Positions 31,859 to 40,696 are shown, numbered from the stretch's first letter. The stretch: DNA of 64,000 nt from Fidelibacterota bacterium (GCA_947475295.1 CANJLF010000001.1:1-64000), one strand, 5' to 3'. The notes: generated by a model from the letters alone, not told the origin. Numbers and translations are program-made.

Positions 31859-32194
31859 ATGACCTACGTCGTCACCGAAAACTGCATCAAGTGCAAGTAC
31901 ATGGACTGCGTCGAAGTCTGTCCGGTGGACTGCTTCTACGAAGGCGAGAACATGCTGGTCATCCATCCGGACGAATGCATCGACTGCGGCGTCTGCGAAC
32001 CCGAGTGCCCGGCCGAGGCCATTGTTCCCGATTCGGACGAATCCGCTGCCGCGTGGCAAGATATCAATAAAGAATACGCGGATAAGTGGCCGAACATCAC
32101 CTCCAAGGGCGAGAGCCCGGCCGACGCCGACGAGTGGAAAGATAAACCCGATAAAAAACAGCTGCTTAGCGAGAAGCCTGGAAGCAACGCTTAA
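31859..32194 (+). CDS. fdxA: Seven-iron ferredoxin FdxA
   Basis: The 111-residue ferredoxin carries nine cysteines near the N terminus (9, 12, 17, 21, 25, 40, 43, 46, 50) in the spacing of Azotobacter ferredoxin I, expected to hold one 3Fe-4S and one 4Fe-4S cluster. It transfers single electrons in the cytosol. ATG 31859 gives the conserved start [14 protein letters not shown]; an upstream in-frame start at 31829 is less likely. It lies upstream of carD, as is usual in alphaproteobacteria, and two terminators follow it. KorAB encoded at 37.7 kb would need such an electron carrier, though the pairing is inference. Confidence 0.95.
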   Translation: MTYVVTENCIKCKYMDCVEVCPVDCFYEGENMLVIHPDECIDCGVCEPECPAEAIVPDSDESAAAWQDINKEYADKWPNITSKGESPADADEWKDKPDKKQLLSEKPGSNA

Positions 32195-32232
32195 GCTTCA
32201 TGTGAGGCTTTAAGTTCGACCCTTAAGCCCCT

Positions 32233-32255
32233 ACGGGCGGCTTTCGCCTGTTTTT
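32233..32255 (+). terminator. First terminator after fdxA
   Basis: ACGGGCG pairs with CGCCTGT (7 bp, one G-U) around a GCTTT loop and runs directly into TTTTC. Confidence 0.7.
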
Positions 32256-32283
32256 CGACCCCCATTTATGATATGGTGATCCC

Positions 32284-32314
32284 AATCCGTCGGCGAACCG
32301 GCGGATTATTTTTT
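32284..32314 (+). terminator. Second terminator after fdxA
   Basis: AATCCGTCGG pairs with CCGGCGGATT (10 bp, one G-U) around a CGAA tetraloop, followed by ATTTTTT. This is a strong intrinsic terminator only about 30 bp beyond the first one. Confidence 0.88.
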
Positions 32315-32555
32315 CTCCGCCGTATTTCGTCAGATTTTTGCGTTAAGATATTGAAAAGACGCAATTTTCGACTAACGGTCGAGATTGGGTATGTTCGGCT
32401 CGCCCCCTAGCCCTTCCTGGGCCGTCGTTTTGGGTTCGGGTCAGCCTGGATCTTGAAGTGGAAGAGCCGGACCGCAAGGCAGCGGAACCGGCCGTTGGGG
32501 GATCAGGCCTCACGGACGACCTAACTAACCCTTGGTGTGGAGTGAGAGACCGAAC
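32315..32555 (+). promoter_or_regulatory. Upstream/leader region of carD
   Basis: Between the second fdxA terminator and the carD ATG lie about 240 bp without a gene. An inverted repeat TTGCGT/ACGCAA (32338-32343 and 32359-32364) surrounds a TTGAAA that could be part of the promoter. The part from about 32400 onward is GC-rich and can form several short stems. No recognised riboswitch or RNA family. Confidence 0.4.
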
Positions 32556-33083
32556 ATGCCCAAGACCGCAACAAAATCAAAAGAGATCAAAGCCGTCCTG
32601 CCGTTTTCCGCCGGGGATTTCGTGGTTTATCCGGCGCACGGCGTCGGCAAAGTGACCAGCATCGAAGCCCAGACCATCGCAGGCCAGAAGGTCGAGCTGT
32701 TTGTCATCAGCTTCGAGCGCGACCGCATGACGCTGCGCGTTCCCATCCGCAAAGTCGAGAATTCCGGTCTGCGCAAGCTTTCCACCCGCAAGGTCATGGA
32801 AACCGCTTTGACGACCCTCAAGGGCCGCGCGCGCGTCAAGCGCGCCATGTGGAGCCGCCGCGCCCAGGAATATGAAGCTAAGATCAATTCCGGCGATCCG
32901 GTCTCCATCGCCGAAGTGGTGCGCGATCTGCACCGCGGCGCCTCGCAGCCGGAACAGTCCTACAGCGAACGCCAGATCTATGAGCAGGCCCTCGAGCGCC
33001 TGGCTCATGAAGTCGCGGCCGTGGAAAAGATCAAACCCGAAGCCGCCACCGCCAAATTGGAAAAGCTTCTGAACGCCGCTTAA
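32556..33083 (+). CDS. carD: CarD family transcriptional regulator
   Basis: CarD-type proteins bind RNA polymerase beta subunit and stabilise open promoter complexes, notably at rRNA promoters. The 175-residue protein has the Tudor-like RNA polymerase interaction domain (about 15-70, with GDFVVYPAHGVGKVTSIEAQ) and an alpha-helical DNA-binding domain (about 80-170). ATG 32556 is used because the TTG start at 32532 adds eight unconserved residues. It follows fdxA, with two terminators between, and ends in a strong terminator, so it is an independent unit. Confidence 0.95.
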   Translation: MPKTATKSKEIKAVLPFSAGDFVVYPAHGVGKVTSIEAQTIAGQKVELFVISFERDRMTLRVPIRKVENSGLRKLSTRKVMETALTTLKGRARVKRAMWSRRAQEYEAKINSGDPVSIAEVVRDLHRGASQPEQSYSERQIYEQALERLAHEVAAVEKIKPEAATAKLEKLLNAA

Positions 33084-33102
33084 GTTCGAAGTCCCTAAAA
33101 GG

Positions 33103-33132
33103 AAACGGCCCCAGGTATTTCTGGGGCCGTTT
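33103..33132 (+). terminator. Terminator after carD
   Basis: A perfect 12-bp stem AAACGGCCCCAG / CTGGGGCCGTTT with a 6-nt loop, 20 bp after the carD stop. The T-run after it is short. Confidence 0.88.
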
Positions 33133-33187
33133 GCGTTTCAAGAAGACGTAAGATGTATTGGCTCTCCTGCATTGGGACCGCAGCAAC

Positions 33188-33979
33188 ATGAAACGCATTC
33201 TTCAGGCTTGGATTTTTGTCGCGCTCTGGGCGGGCTTGCCCGCCCTGGCGGCGCCGCCCGATGCTTTATCAGACGGCGGCAGCGGCGCCGTCGCTGCGGT
33301 CATGGACGGCGACAGCTTGCGTCTTGCAAATGGTGAGCGCGATGTGCGTCTACTCGCCATCCAGGCGCCGAAGCTGCCCAAGGGCCGCAAGGGTTTCGCA
33401 GCTTGGCCCGAAGGCGCCGGTGCGCAAGCGGCGCTGGCGGCTTTGGTGAAAGGGCACAGCGTGACCCTGCGGCTCGGCACAACGCCGCGCGACCGCAATG
33501 GCCGCATCCTGGCCCATGCGGTGCGCGACGACGGCTTATGGCTGCAGGAGGAGTTGCTGCGCGAGGGCTGGGTGCGCGTTTATACCTTTCCCGACAATCG
33601 CCAGTTCGCGCCCGAACTTCTCAAAGCCGAAGAGGACGCCCGCGCCGCCAAGCGCGGCATCTGGGCCGATGCGGTCTACGCCGTTCGTCCGGCGGACCCC
33701 GCGGCTCTTGCCAGGGACATCGGCACCTTTCAGATCGTCGAGGGCCGGGTCGCCGAGGCCGCCAAAGTGCGCGGCCGGGTTTATCTCAATTTCGGCGCCG
33801 ACTTCCTGACCGACTTCACGGCGACGATCCCGCCCGACGTCTTGCCGCTCTTCACCAAAGCCAAGTTCGATCCCCTCACGCTCAAGGACAAGGTCGTGCG
33901 CGTGCGCGGCTACTTAAGGAACTACAACGGGCCGGTCATCGACATAAGCCATCCCGAACAGATCGAAACCCTGCCTTGA
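33188..33979 (+). CDS. Exported SNase-fold (thermonuclease-like) protein with altered active site
   Basis: The 263-residue protein has a signal peptide (about 1-22) and a staphylococcal-nuclease-like domain (about 35-155). Compared with the nuclease, the motif DGD (40-42) and the arginines matching Arg35 and Arg87 (Arg54 in DVRLLAIQAPK, Arg106 in DRNGRILAHA) are present, but the positions matching Asp40 and Glu43 are Gln59 and Lys62. The general-base glutamate is therefore missing and the protein may not cleave nucleic acid. Residues about 180-260 form a second domain of unknown function. ATG 33188 is preferred because the signal peptide begins there. Confidence 0.8.
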   Translation: MKRILQAWIFVALWAGLPALAAPPDALSDGGSGAVAAVMDGDSLRLANGERDVRLLAIQAPKLPKGRKGFAAWPEGAGAQAALAALVKGHSVTLRLGTTPRDRNGRILAHAVRDDGLWLQEELLREGWVRVYTFPDNRQFAPELLKAEEDARAAKRGIWADAVYAVRPADPAALARDIGTFQIVEGRVAEAAKVRGRVYLNFGADFLTDFTATIPPDVLPLFTKAKFDPLTLKDKVVRVRGYLRNYNGPVIDISHPEQIETLP

Positions 33980-33988
33980 TCCCGCGCG

Positions 33989-34654
33989 ATGCCTTCGGCT
34001 AAGACCACGCTTATGATTCTGACACCCTTAGACCCAGCCGAGCTGCCGCGGATTCTCGACATCTTTGATGCGGGCCTCGCGGACCATGCTGATGCCCGCG
34101 CCGTCTTTCGGCGCATTGCCGCGACCCACATATTTTGTCCCGGCTTCAAAGCCGATCTCAACGCCGGGCGCGCCAAGGCCATCGCTCTTGCCGCGCGCAT
34201 GGGCATCCCGATGCTTGATGAAGACCCGGCGCTCGCGTTTTCTTGGGATGGCCGCGTCATCCGGTCGCGCTCTGAGACTAGTGTGGTCTTTCATGAAATC
34301 GCCCACTGGCAGATCGCAACGCCCGCGATGCGCGCACTGTACGATTTTGGCCTCGGTGCCGGGCCCGAGACGGGCCGCATCATTGAGGCCAACGCCGCCG
34401 CCTGCGCCGATGCCGCTATGCGGGAAGAAGAGGAAAACCTCGCCTCTTTGTTGGGTATTCTCTGGGAGACCGAACACGACGAGCCCGCGATCCTCGCCTT
34501 TGCCGAACAGAACTGGCTTGAGTTGTACGACCGCCCCCATACCCAACGCCATTTCGTGACCTGCCTTGAGAACTTGCGCGGGCGCGGGTTGGTGGACTCT
34601 TCGGGAAGGCCCACTTTGAGGACGCATCAGCCTCAGGTAATCTACGCCGCATGA
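33989..34654 (+). CDS. EpmC (YfcM)-like protein, putative EF-P hydroxylase family
   Basis: The 221-residue product resembles E. coli YfcM/EpmC: an N-terminal LDIFDAGLADHADARAVF (compare the family's opening), then VVFHEIAHWQIA with His102, Glu103 and His106, followed by MRALYDFGLG. EpmC hydroxylates lysylated elongation factor P, after EpmA and EpmB. The metal-binding HExxH is intact. The start is uncertain between ATG 33989 and ATG 34013. It sits 9 bp after the SNase-fold gene and 13 bp before the TetR gene. Neither epmA, epmB nor efp is in this window, so function is inferred from resemblance only. Confidence 0.65.
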   Translation: MPSAKTTLMILTPLDPAELPRILDIFDAGLADHADARAVFRRIAATHIFCPGFKADLNAGRAKAIALAARMGIPMLDEDPALAFSWDGRVIRSRSETSVVFHEIAHWQIATPAMRALYDFGLGAGPETGRIIEANAAACADAAMREEEENLASLLGILWETEHDEPAILAFAEQNWLELYDRPHTQRHFVTCLENLRGRGLVDSSGRPTLRTHQPQVIYAA

Positions 34655-34667
34655 GGGGGCGTTACTT

Positions 34668-35342
34668 ATGAGTGATCTGCAAACCACGGATGTTCAGAAC
34701 GCGGGCTTCCCATCCTGTGACAGCACGCGGCGCGATCACAAACGCCTGTCATCGGGCGAACGCCGCCAGGCGATTCTTGATGCCGCCAAAGAATTATTTC
34801 TGACCAAAGGCTACGCCGCCACATCGCTCGAGGAAATCGTCGCCACCTCCGGCGGCTCACTCTCTACCGTCTATCAGCTGTTTGGCAACAAACAAGGTTT
34901 GTGGGAAGCGCTGGTGGGACAGGCCTGCGCGATGGTCACAGCACCTTTGCACGACGCGATGAACCATCAAGGCGATCCGCGCACGGTGCTGAAGGCTTTT
35001 GCATCACGGCTCGATGCCCTAGAACGCTCGCGCGATACGGCGGGGGCGCTGCGCCTCATGCTGGCCGAAGGCGGCAAGTATCCCGAGCTGGCCAAGACAC
35101 TTTTCGCCAACGGTCCCGATTCCGGCAAGCAAGTGGTCAGCGCCTATTTGGACTCCGAAGTCGCGGCCGGACGCCTCGCCATTACCGACACTAATCTCGC
35201 CGCCGAGCAATTTAGGGCGCTCGTCTGCGGCGATACCAAGCTGCGCAGTGCCTGCGGCGTCTTGGCTTCGGTCTCGCCCGAGGACATCAGCAAACGCCTC
35301 GATGCCGCCGTCGATATGTTCCTGAAAGTCTACGGAACCTGA
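34668..35342 (+). CDS. TetR/AcrR family transcriptional regulator
   Basis: The 224-residue protein has an N-terminal TetR HTH domain (about 30-80: GERRQAILDAAKELFLTKGY, then SGGSLSTVYQLFGNKQGLW) and an all-helical ligand-binding domain of the AefR-like type. Ligand and targets are unknown. It is 13 bp downstream of the EpmC-like gene and overlaps the convergent GH17-like gene by 13 bp at the 3' ends. Confidence 0.92.
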   Translation: MSDLQTTDVQNAGFPSCDSTRRDHKRLSSGERRQAILDAAKELFLTKGYAATSLEEIVATSGGSLSTVYQLFGNKQGLWEALVGQACAMVTAPLHDAMNHQGDPRTVLKAFASRLDALERSRDTAGALRLMLAEGGKYPELAKTLFANGPDSGKQVVSAYLDSEVAAGRLAITDTNLAAEQFRALVCGDTKLRSACGVLASVSPEDISKRLDAAVDMFLKVYGT

Positions 35343-36229
35343 AAAGGGAACTTGGGCTTGCCATCGTCGGCTAACAGGCCCCATAGCGCGCCTTGCTCTT
35401 CCGGCGCTTTCCACGGCTGATCGTAAGCCTCGACAACCGTATAGATGTAGTGCGCTTGCGCCGCGCGGCGCAGGAAGTCCCTCAGGTATTCGGCTTGGGC
35501 GGCTGCGGACGGTTGGGCCGCTTGATTCACCCGCCCGGCCCAAGGCCAGCCGGTCTCGGCAATGACGATGGGTTTTGCTGGAAACGCCGCCTGCAATTCC
35601 TGAACACGACGATCCAAATACGCCACGGCTTCCGCCACGGGTGGACCGTCGTGATAAGCGTAAATATGCGCGCCGATGAAATTGCTTGCGGCGCCCAGCG
35701 CCGGGTTCTTGAGCCAAACATGCCACGGCTCGGCCGTCCCAACAGGAATCTTGCGCCCCGCGAGCGCGTCTTTCATGCGGCCGATATAGGGAATCACTTC
35801 TTCCGCCGTCAGCTCGCCGCGCACGATCGCCTCGTTGCCGACATAAACCCGGTCGATAACGTCGGTATTGCCGAGCACAACGTGAATGCCCCGTGCGATT
35901 TCCGCATCGTTCTTGTCACGATCCTTGCCAAGCCAAAGTCCCAATGAGACTTTCAAGCCCAGCTCACGCGCTATCGGCGGTATGCGGACCAGGCCGAATT
36001 CCGTGGAATAGGTGCGAATGCCCCGCGTATAGGGCACGAGATGCTGCAAATCGGTGCGCAGCGTGGTTTCACTGAAACCCTTCTGCCGTTGCGCGGTGGT
36101 TGCCACGCCCGAGGGGTTATAGGCGAGGCTCATAAACTTAAAAGCCGGCGGCGTTGCGGCGGCCGACAGTAGGCAAACACACGCCACCGCCGCGACGGCC
36201 CGAAGCATAAATTTCCGCAACGTGTTCAT
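35330..36229 (-). CDS. Exported GH17-like glycoside hydrolase (beta-1,3-glucanase type)
   Basis: The 299-residue protein has a signal peptide (about 1-25) and a TIM-barrel resembling glycoside hydrolase family 17. Catalytic candidates are Glu133 in YVGNEAIVRGE (acid/base) and Glu225 in IVIAETGWPW (nucleophile), both followed by the family's typical residues. Members act on beta-1,3-glucans. The long open frame extending to 37414 runs through the metC gene on the opposite strand and is a shadow; ATG 36229 (or 36238, adding MGT) gives a proper signal peptide. It is divergent from metC. Confidence 0.85.
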   Translation of the reverse strand: MNTLRKFMLRAVAAVACVCLLSAAATPPAFKFMSLAYNPSGVATTAQRQKGFSETTLRTDLQHLVPYTRGIRTYSTEFGLVRIPPIARELGLKVSLGLWLGKDRDKNDAEIARGIHVVLGNTDVIDRVYVGNEAIVRGELTAEEVIPYIGRMKDALAGRKIPVGTAEPWHVWLKNPALGAASNFIGAHIYAYHDGPPVAEAVAYLDRRVQELQAAFPAKPIVIAETGWPWAGRVNQAAQPSAAAQAEYLRDFLRRAAQAHYIYTVVEAYDQPWKAPEEQGALWGLLADDGKPKFPFQVP

Positions 36230-36316
36230 CGTCCCCATTTTTTCAAGCGCGTCTCGCGCGCGCGACAAGAATGGCTTATACCTTTTCGCGTCGTTCATTT
36301 TGCACTGAAGCCGAAG

Positions 36317-37495
36317 ATGAAGAAAGACACAAGAGTCGTCCGCGGCGGGCTCAATAAGAAGCGCAATGCCGGTGTGGTCAACACGCCGGTGGTGCGCGCC
36401 TCGACGGTGATTTTCGAAAACGTCGCCGCCATGCGCGACGCCGACGAGCGTGTGCTGAAGAAACACGAGAAGATACTGTTCTATGGCCGGCGCGGCACGC
36501 CGACCCACTGGACCTTGCAGGAAGCCATCACCGATCTTGCCGGCGGCGCCGATACGGCCCTGGCGCCGTCCGGCCTCGGCGCCTGTACGCTGGCCATACT
36601 GAGCTGTGTGAAGGCCGGCGACCACATTCTTGTCACGGACTCGGTCTATGGGCCGACGCGCGCTTTCTGCTCCGGCTTTTTGAAACGCTTCGGCGTTGAC
36701 GTCGATTATTACGATCCGACCATCGGCGCCGGTATCGCCGCGCTTCTGAAACCCAACACGACGCTGGTGTTTTGTGAATCTCCCGGGTCGCTGACCTTCG
36801 AGATCCAAGACATCCCCGCCATCGCCGCCGCCGCCCACGCGCGCGGCGCCAAGGTCGCCGTCGACAACACCTGGTCCAGCCCGCTGTTCTGCAAGCCGCT
36901 GACACTCGGCGCCGATCTCTCTATCGAGGCCGGCACCAAATACATCGTCGGCCACTCCGACGTTCTTATCGGCACGGTGACGGGAACGGCCGAGGCCATC
37001 CATAGTGTGCACAGCACCGCCGGCGCCCTCGGCCTCGCGGTTTCGCCCGACGACGTTTATCTCGCCACGCGCGGCCTGCGCACCTTGGGTGTACGCTTGC
37101 GCCAGCACCAGGCCAGCGCGCTGACGGTCGCCCGCTGGCTTCAAGGCCGGCCTGAAGTGAAACGCGTGCTTTATCCCGCTCTGCCGGAAGACCCCGGCCA
37201 CGTCCTCTGGAAGCGCGATTTCAGCGGCGCCTCGGGTTTGCTGGGTGTGGTCTTTCGGAACACCTCCCAGGCCGCGGTCGACGCCATGATCGACGGCATG
37301 GAGCTGTTTCCCCTGGGGTTCTCCTGGGGCGGTTTTGAAAGCTTGATTGCCCCGGTAACGGCGGCCCGCACCGCCAAACCCTGGACCGAGCCCCAGCCCG
37401 GCATCCGCCTCCATATCGGCCTAGAGGATGTGGAAGACCTGATTGAAGACCTGGAAAAGGGCCTCGCCCGCTTCCGCAAGGCCTTGAAGGCCTGA
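36317..37495 (+). CDS. metC: Cystathionine beta-lyase
   Basis: A PLP enzyme that cleaves cystathionine to homocysteine, pyruvate and ammonia in methionine synthesis. The 392-residue protein matches the alphaproteobacterial MetC group: YGRRGTPTHWTLQEA near the N terminus and the Schiff-base lysine in EAGTKYIVGHSD (Lys208). Related gamma-elimination or gamma-synthase activities are possible, since this Cys/Met family is hard to split by sequence. It appears monocistronic. Confidence 0.92.
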   Translation: MKKDTRVVRGGLNKKRNAGVVNTPVVRASTVIFENVAAMRDADERVLKKHEKILFYGRRGTPTHWTLQEAITDLAGGADTALAPSGLGACTLAILSCVKAGDHILVTDSVYGPTRAFCSGFLKRFGVDVDYYDPTIGAGIAALLKPNTTLVFCESPGSLTFEIQDIPAIAAAAHARGAKVAVDNTWSSPLFCKPLTLGADLSIEAGTKYIVGHSDVLIGTVTGTAEAIHSVHSTAGALGLAVSPDDVYLATRGLRTLGVRLRQHQASALTVARWLQGRPEVKRVLYPALPEDPGHVLWKRDFSGASGLLGVVFRNTSQAAVDAMIDGMELFPLGFSWGGFESLIAPVTAARTAKPWTEPQPGIRLHIGLEDVEDLIEDLEKGLARFRKALKA

Positions 37496-37729
37496 GCAGA
37501 TCACCCCTTCCACCTGGTGGCAGGCCATAACGGATCAGCCGGAAGATGGTTCGCCTCCGGGTCGTCCTTTAAGGAGAACATCGCTCCGTTGATTTAGATG
37601 CATGCAATGATTCAGGGCCTTTTTTGGTTAAAGAAAACCCCTTTATCCGCTAGAGTAACACTTGGGTGAGGGAGTCTTTTGAACACGATTCGCGAAACTT
37701 TTCGCGGACCGGCCGGGAGAATTGAGCCT

Positions 37730-39622
37730 ATGAATCTTCAAGCCGATGCACGCGGCAACGGATTGCCCGCGTCCCCTTCTGCGTCTAAGTCCGATCTCGA
37801 CGCCATTGTCGTGCGCTTCGCCGGCGACTCCGGCGACGGTGTGCAGCTCCTTGGCAGTCAGTTCTCCCAGGAAACCGCCCTAGCTGGAAATTCACTGGCA
37901 ACCTTCCCGGATTATCCCGCCGAAATTCGCGCCCCTACCGGCACGACTTACGGTGTCTCGGCCTTCCAAATCAACTTCGGGTCGCGCCAGGTCAAAACCG
38001 CCGGCGATCAGCCCGATGTTCTCGTGGCACTCAATCCTGCCGCGTTGATGGTCAACTACAAAGGCATCCGCAAAGGCGGCTTGGTGATTCTGGACTCCGG
38101 CGCCTTCAAAGAAAAAGACATCAAGCGCGCTGGCTTCACGGTTGATCCGCGCCTCGACGGTACGCTCAAGGAATTCCGCGTTCTCGAAATCGACATCTCG
38201 GCGCAGGCGCTGGAAGTCGCCAAGCCCTTCGGCGTCTCGCAGAAAGAAGCCCTGCGCGCCAAGAACCTGTGGACGTTGGGTTTGGTGTCGTGGATGTACG
38301 ACCGCGAGATGAAGTCGACCATGGAGTATGTCGCGCGCAAATTCGGCTCCGAGGATCCGGTCGGCCTCGCCAACATGGCGGCCTTGAAAGCCGGTCACGC
38401 TTACGGCGAGACCCATGAATTAGCCGGCGACATCGCGCCGGTCAGCATGCCGGCGGTCAAAGTCGAGCCCGGCGTCTATCGCCTGGTCTCCGGTGCTGAG
38501 TCACTCTCCTGGGGTCTGGCTGCCGGCGCGCAGCTCGCGGGCCTCGAGATGGTGCTAGCGTCCTATCCCATCACACCGTCGTCGCCAATCCTGCATATCC
38601 TGGCGAAGCTGAAGCAGTTCGGCATTACCACCTTCCAGGCCGAGGACGAAATCGCCGCCTGCTGTGCTGCCATCGGCGCGTCCTACGGCGGTAAGCTCGG
38701 TGTCACGGCATCGTCCGGTCCGGGCATCGCGCTCAAGACTGAAGCGATTGGTTTGGCGATCTCGACTGAATTGCCGCTGGTGATCGTCAATACCCAACGC
38801 GGCGGCCCGTCCACGGGTCTGCCCACCAAGACCGAACAATCGGATTTGTACATCGCCGTGTGGGGCCGCAATGCCGATGCGCCAATCCCGGTCATCGCTT
38901 CGCATTCACCCGGCGATTGCTTCGAGGTCGCCATCGAAGCCGTGCGCCTCGCTACCAAGTACATGACGCCCGTGATGATCCTGTCCGATGGCTATATCGC
39001 CAATGCCGCCGAGCCGTGGAAGATCCCATCGGTCAAGGACTACGCGCCCTTCAAGGTGGAATTCCACACCAAGGCCGAAGGCTTCCATCCTTTCATCCGC
39101 GATCCACATACATTGGCGCGCGTCTGGGCCAAGCCCGGCACGCCGGGGCTTATGCACCGCATCGGCGGCATCGAGAAGGACTACAACTCGGGCAACATTT
39201 CCTACGATCCGGCCAACCACCAGAAGATGACCGATACGCGCGCGGCCAAGATCAACAATATCGCCAACGATATCCCTGAGCAGGAAGTCGCCATCGGCAA
39301 TACCAAGGGCAAGCTCGCCGTCGTCGGCTGGGGCTCCACCTTTGGCCCCATCAACCGCGCGGTTCACAATATGCGCGAGAAGGAAGGCCTCGACGTCTCG
39401 CACATTCACATCCGCCACATCTGGCCGCTGCCGCGCAATCTCGGCGCGCTCCTGAAGAACTACGAAAAGGTGCTCGTCGCCGAAATGAACAACGGCCAGA
39501 TGCTGACGCTGCTCAAGAGCCAGTACCTCGTCGACGCCAAGAGCCTGCTCAAGGTTTCCGGCCAGCCGCTTAAAATCGAAGAAGTCAGCAGCGCCATTCG
39601 CAGTCTGCTGGGGAGCAATTAG
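37730..39622 (+). CDS. korA: 2-oxoacid:acceptor oxidoreductase subunit alpha (KorA-type, gamma-alpha fusion)
   Basis: The product (630 aa from ATG 37730) joins a gamma-type domain (about 20-190, with VRFAGDSGDGVQLLGSQFSQ) to the alpha pyrimidine-binding domain (about 215-560, with YPITPSSPILHILAKLKQFG). It pairs with KorB to oxidise 2-oxoglutarate (or a related 2-oxoacid) to acyl-CoA with ferredoxin as acceptor. TTG 37679, with its own GGGAG, would add 17 residues; GGGAG also precedes ATG 37730 at longer distance. korB follows after 2 bp. Confidence 0.92.
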   Translation: MNLQADARGNGLPASPSASKSDLDAIVVRFAGDSGDGVQLLGSQFSQETALAGNSLATFPDYPAEIRAPTGTTYGVSAFQINFGSRQVKTAGDQPDVLVALNPAALMVNYKGIRKGGLVILDSGAFKEKDIKRAGFTVDPRLDGTLKEFRVLEIDISAQALEVAKPFGVSQKEALRAKNLWTLGLVSWMYDREMKSTMEYVARKFGSEDPVGLANMAALKAGHAYGETHELAGDIAPVSMPAVKVEPGVYRLVSGAESLSWGLAAGAQLAGLEMVLASYPITPSSPILHILAKLKQFGITTFQAEDEIAACCAAIGASYGGKLGVTASSGPGIALKTEAIGLAISTELPLVIVNTQRGGPSTGLPTKTEQSDLYIAVWGRNADAPIPVIASHSPGDCFEVAIEAVRLATKYMTPVMILSDGYIANAAEPWKIPSVKDYAPFKVEFHTKAEGFHPFIRDPHTLARVWAKPGTPGLMHRIGGIEKDYNSGNISYDPANHQKMTDTRAAKINNIANDIPEQEVAIGNTKGKLAVVGWGSTFGPINRAVHNMREKEGLDVSHIHIRHIWPLPRNLGALLKNYEKVLVAEMNNGQMLTLLKSQYLVDAKSLLKVSGQPLKIEEVSSAIRSLLGSN

Positions 39623-39624
39623 TC

Positions 39625-40665
39625 ATGAACGTTACAGTTCAACCCGACAAACTGACCGCCAAGGACTTCGCCTCCGACCAGGAAGTGCGCTGGTGCCCGG
39701 GATGCGGCGACTACGCCATCCTGAAGGCCATGCACAAATCCCTGGCCGACATGGGCGCGCGTCCTGAAAACACCGTGTTCATTTCGGGCATCGGCTGTTC
39801 GTCGCGCTTTCCCTACTACATGGCGACCTACGGCTTTCACACCATCCACGGTCGCGCGCCTGCGGTAGCCACGGGGCTCAAGCTCGCGCGCCCAGAGTTG
39901 GATGTCTGGGTCGTCACCGGCGACGGCGACGCGCTGTCGATCGGCGGCAACCACCTGTTCCATGCGCTCCGCCGCAACGTCGATTTGAACATCCTGCTGT
40001 TCAACAACGAGATCTACGGCCTCACCAAGGGCCAATACTCGCCGGCGTCGCGTGTCGGCACCAAGTCGCCGTCAACCCCGATGGGCAGCGTCGACAGCCC
40101 GGCAGAAGCGTGCACCTACGCGCTGGGCTGCGGCGCGCGTTTCATCGCGCGCGGTATCGACGTGCAAGCCAAGGAATTGGACGTGCTGTTCCGCCGCGCG
40201 CGCGAACACAAAGGCGCGTCCTTTGTCGAGATCATCCAAAACTGCATCGTCTACAACGACGCGGTCTTCGCCGATTTCACCGAAAAGGCAGTCGCGGCAG
40301 AGATGCAAGTGCATGTGAAGCACGGCCAGCCCATGCGCTACGGCAAGGACGGCAACAAGGGGCTGCGCTTCAGTCCCCAAACCTTCAAAATCGAGGCCGT
40401 CGTCATCGGCCAGAACGGCGTCACCGAAAATGACATCCTGATTCACGACGAGAAGAACCGCGTGCTGGCCAGCCTGCTCGTCGCCTTGCGTCCGCCCAGC
40501 TTCCCGGAAGTCCTCGGCGTGATTTATTGCGATCCGGCGGCGACATCCTATGAAGCAGCCGTCGCCGCCCAGGAAGCTCAAGCCAAAGCCCAAGCCACCG
40601 CCAAAGGTGGTGCGCCCGACCTCGACAAGTTGATGCGCGCCGGCAATACCTGGTCGGTGACCTGA
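39625..40665 (+). CDS. korB: 2-oxoacid:ferredoxin oxidoreductase subunit beta (KorB)
   Basis: The thiamine-diphosphate subunit of the KorAB enzyme. The 346-residue protein has an iron-sulfur-type CPGCG motif (24-28) plus Cys58, and the TPP/Mg motif GDGDALSIGG (99-108) followed by NNEIYGLTKGQ (127-137). Length and residues match 2-oxoglutarate ferredoxin oxidoreductase beta subunits rather than four-subunit pyruvate enzymes, but the exact substrate is inference. It directly follows korA. Confidence 0.93.
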   Translation: MNVTVQPDKLTAKDFASDQEVRWCPGCGDYAILKAMHKSLADMGARPENTVFISGIGCSSRFPYYMATYGFHTIHGRAPAVATGLKLARPELDVWVVTGDGDALSIGGNHLFHALRRNVDLNILLFNNEIYGLTKGQYSPASRVGTKSPSTPMGSVDSPAEACTYALGCGARFIARGIDVQAKELDVLFRRAREHKGASFVEIIQNCIVYNDAVFADFTEKAVAAEMQVHVKHGQPMRYGKDGNKGLRFSPQTFKIEAVVIGQNGVTENDILIHDEKNRVLASLLVALRPPSFPEVLGVIYCDPAATSYEAAVAAQEAQAKAQATAKGGAPDLDKLMRAGNTWSVT

Positions 40666-40672
40666 ACGCCCA

Positions 40673-40696
40673 GCCCGCCGTGATTTAGCAGCGGGC
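40673..40696 (+). terminator. Possible terminator after korB
   Basis: GCCCGC and GCGGGC form a 6-bp stem with a 12-nt loop 7 bp after the korB stop. There is no U-tract, so confidence is low. Confidence 0.3.

Noticed and set aside
36230-37414. N-terminal extension of the GH17-like frame running opposite metC
   Set aside because: The extension is antisense to metC; the signal peptide begins at 36229.
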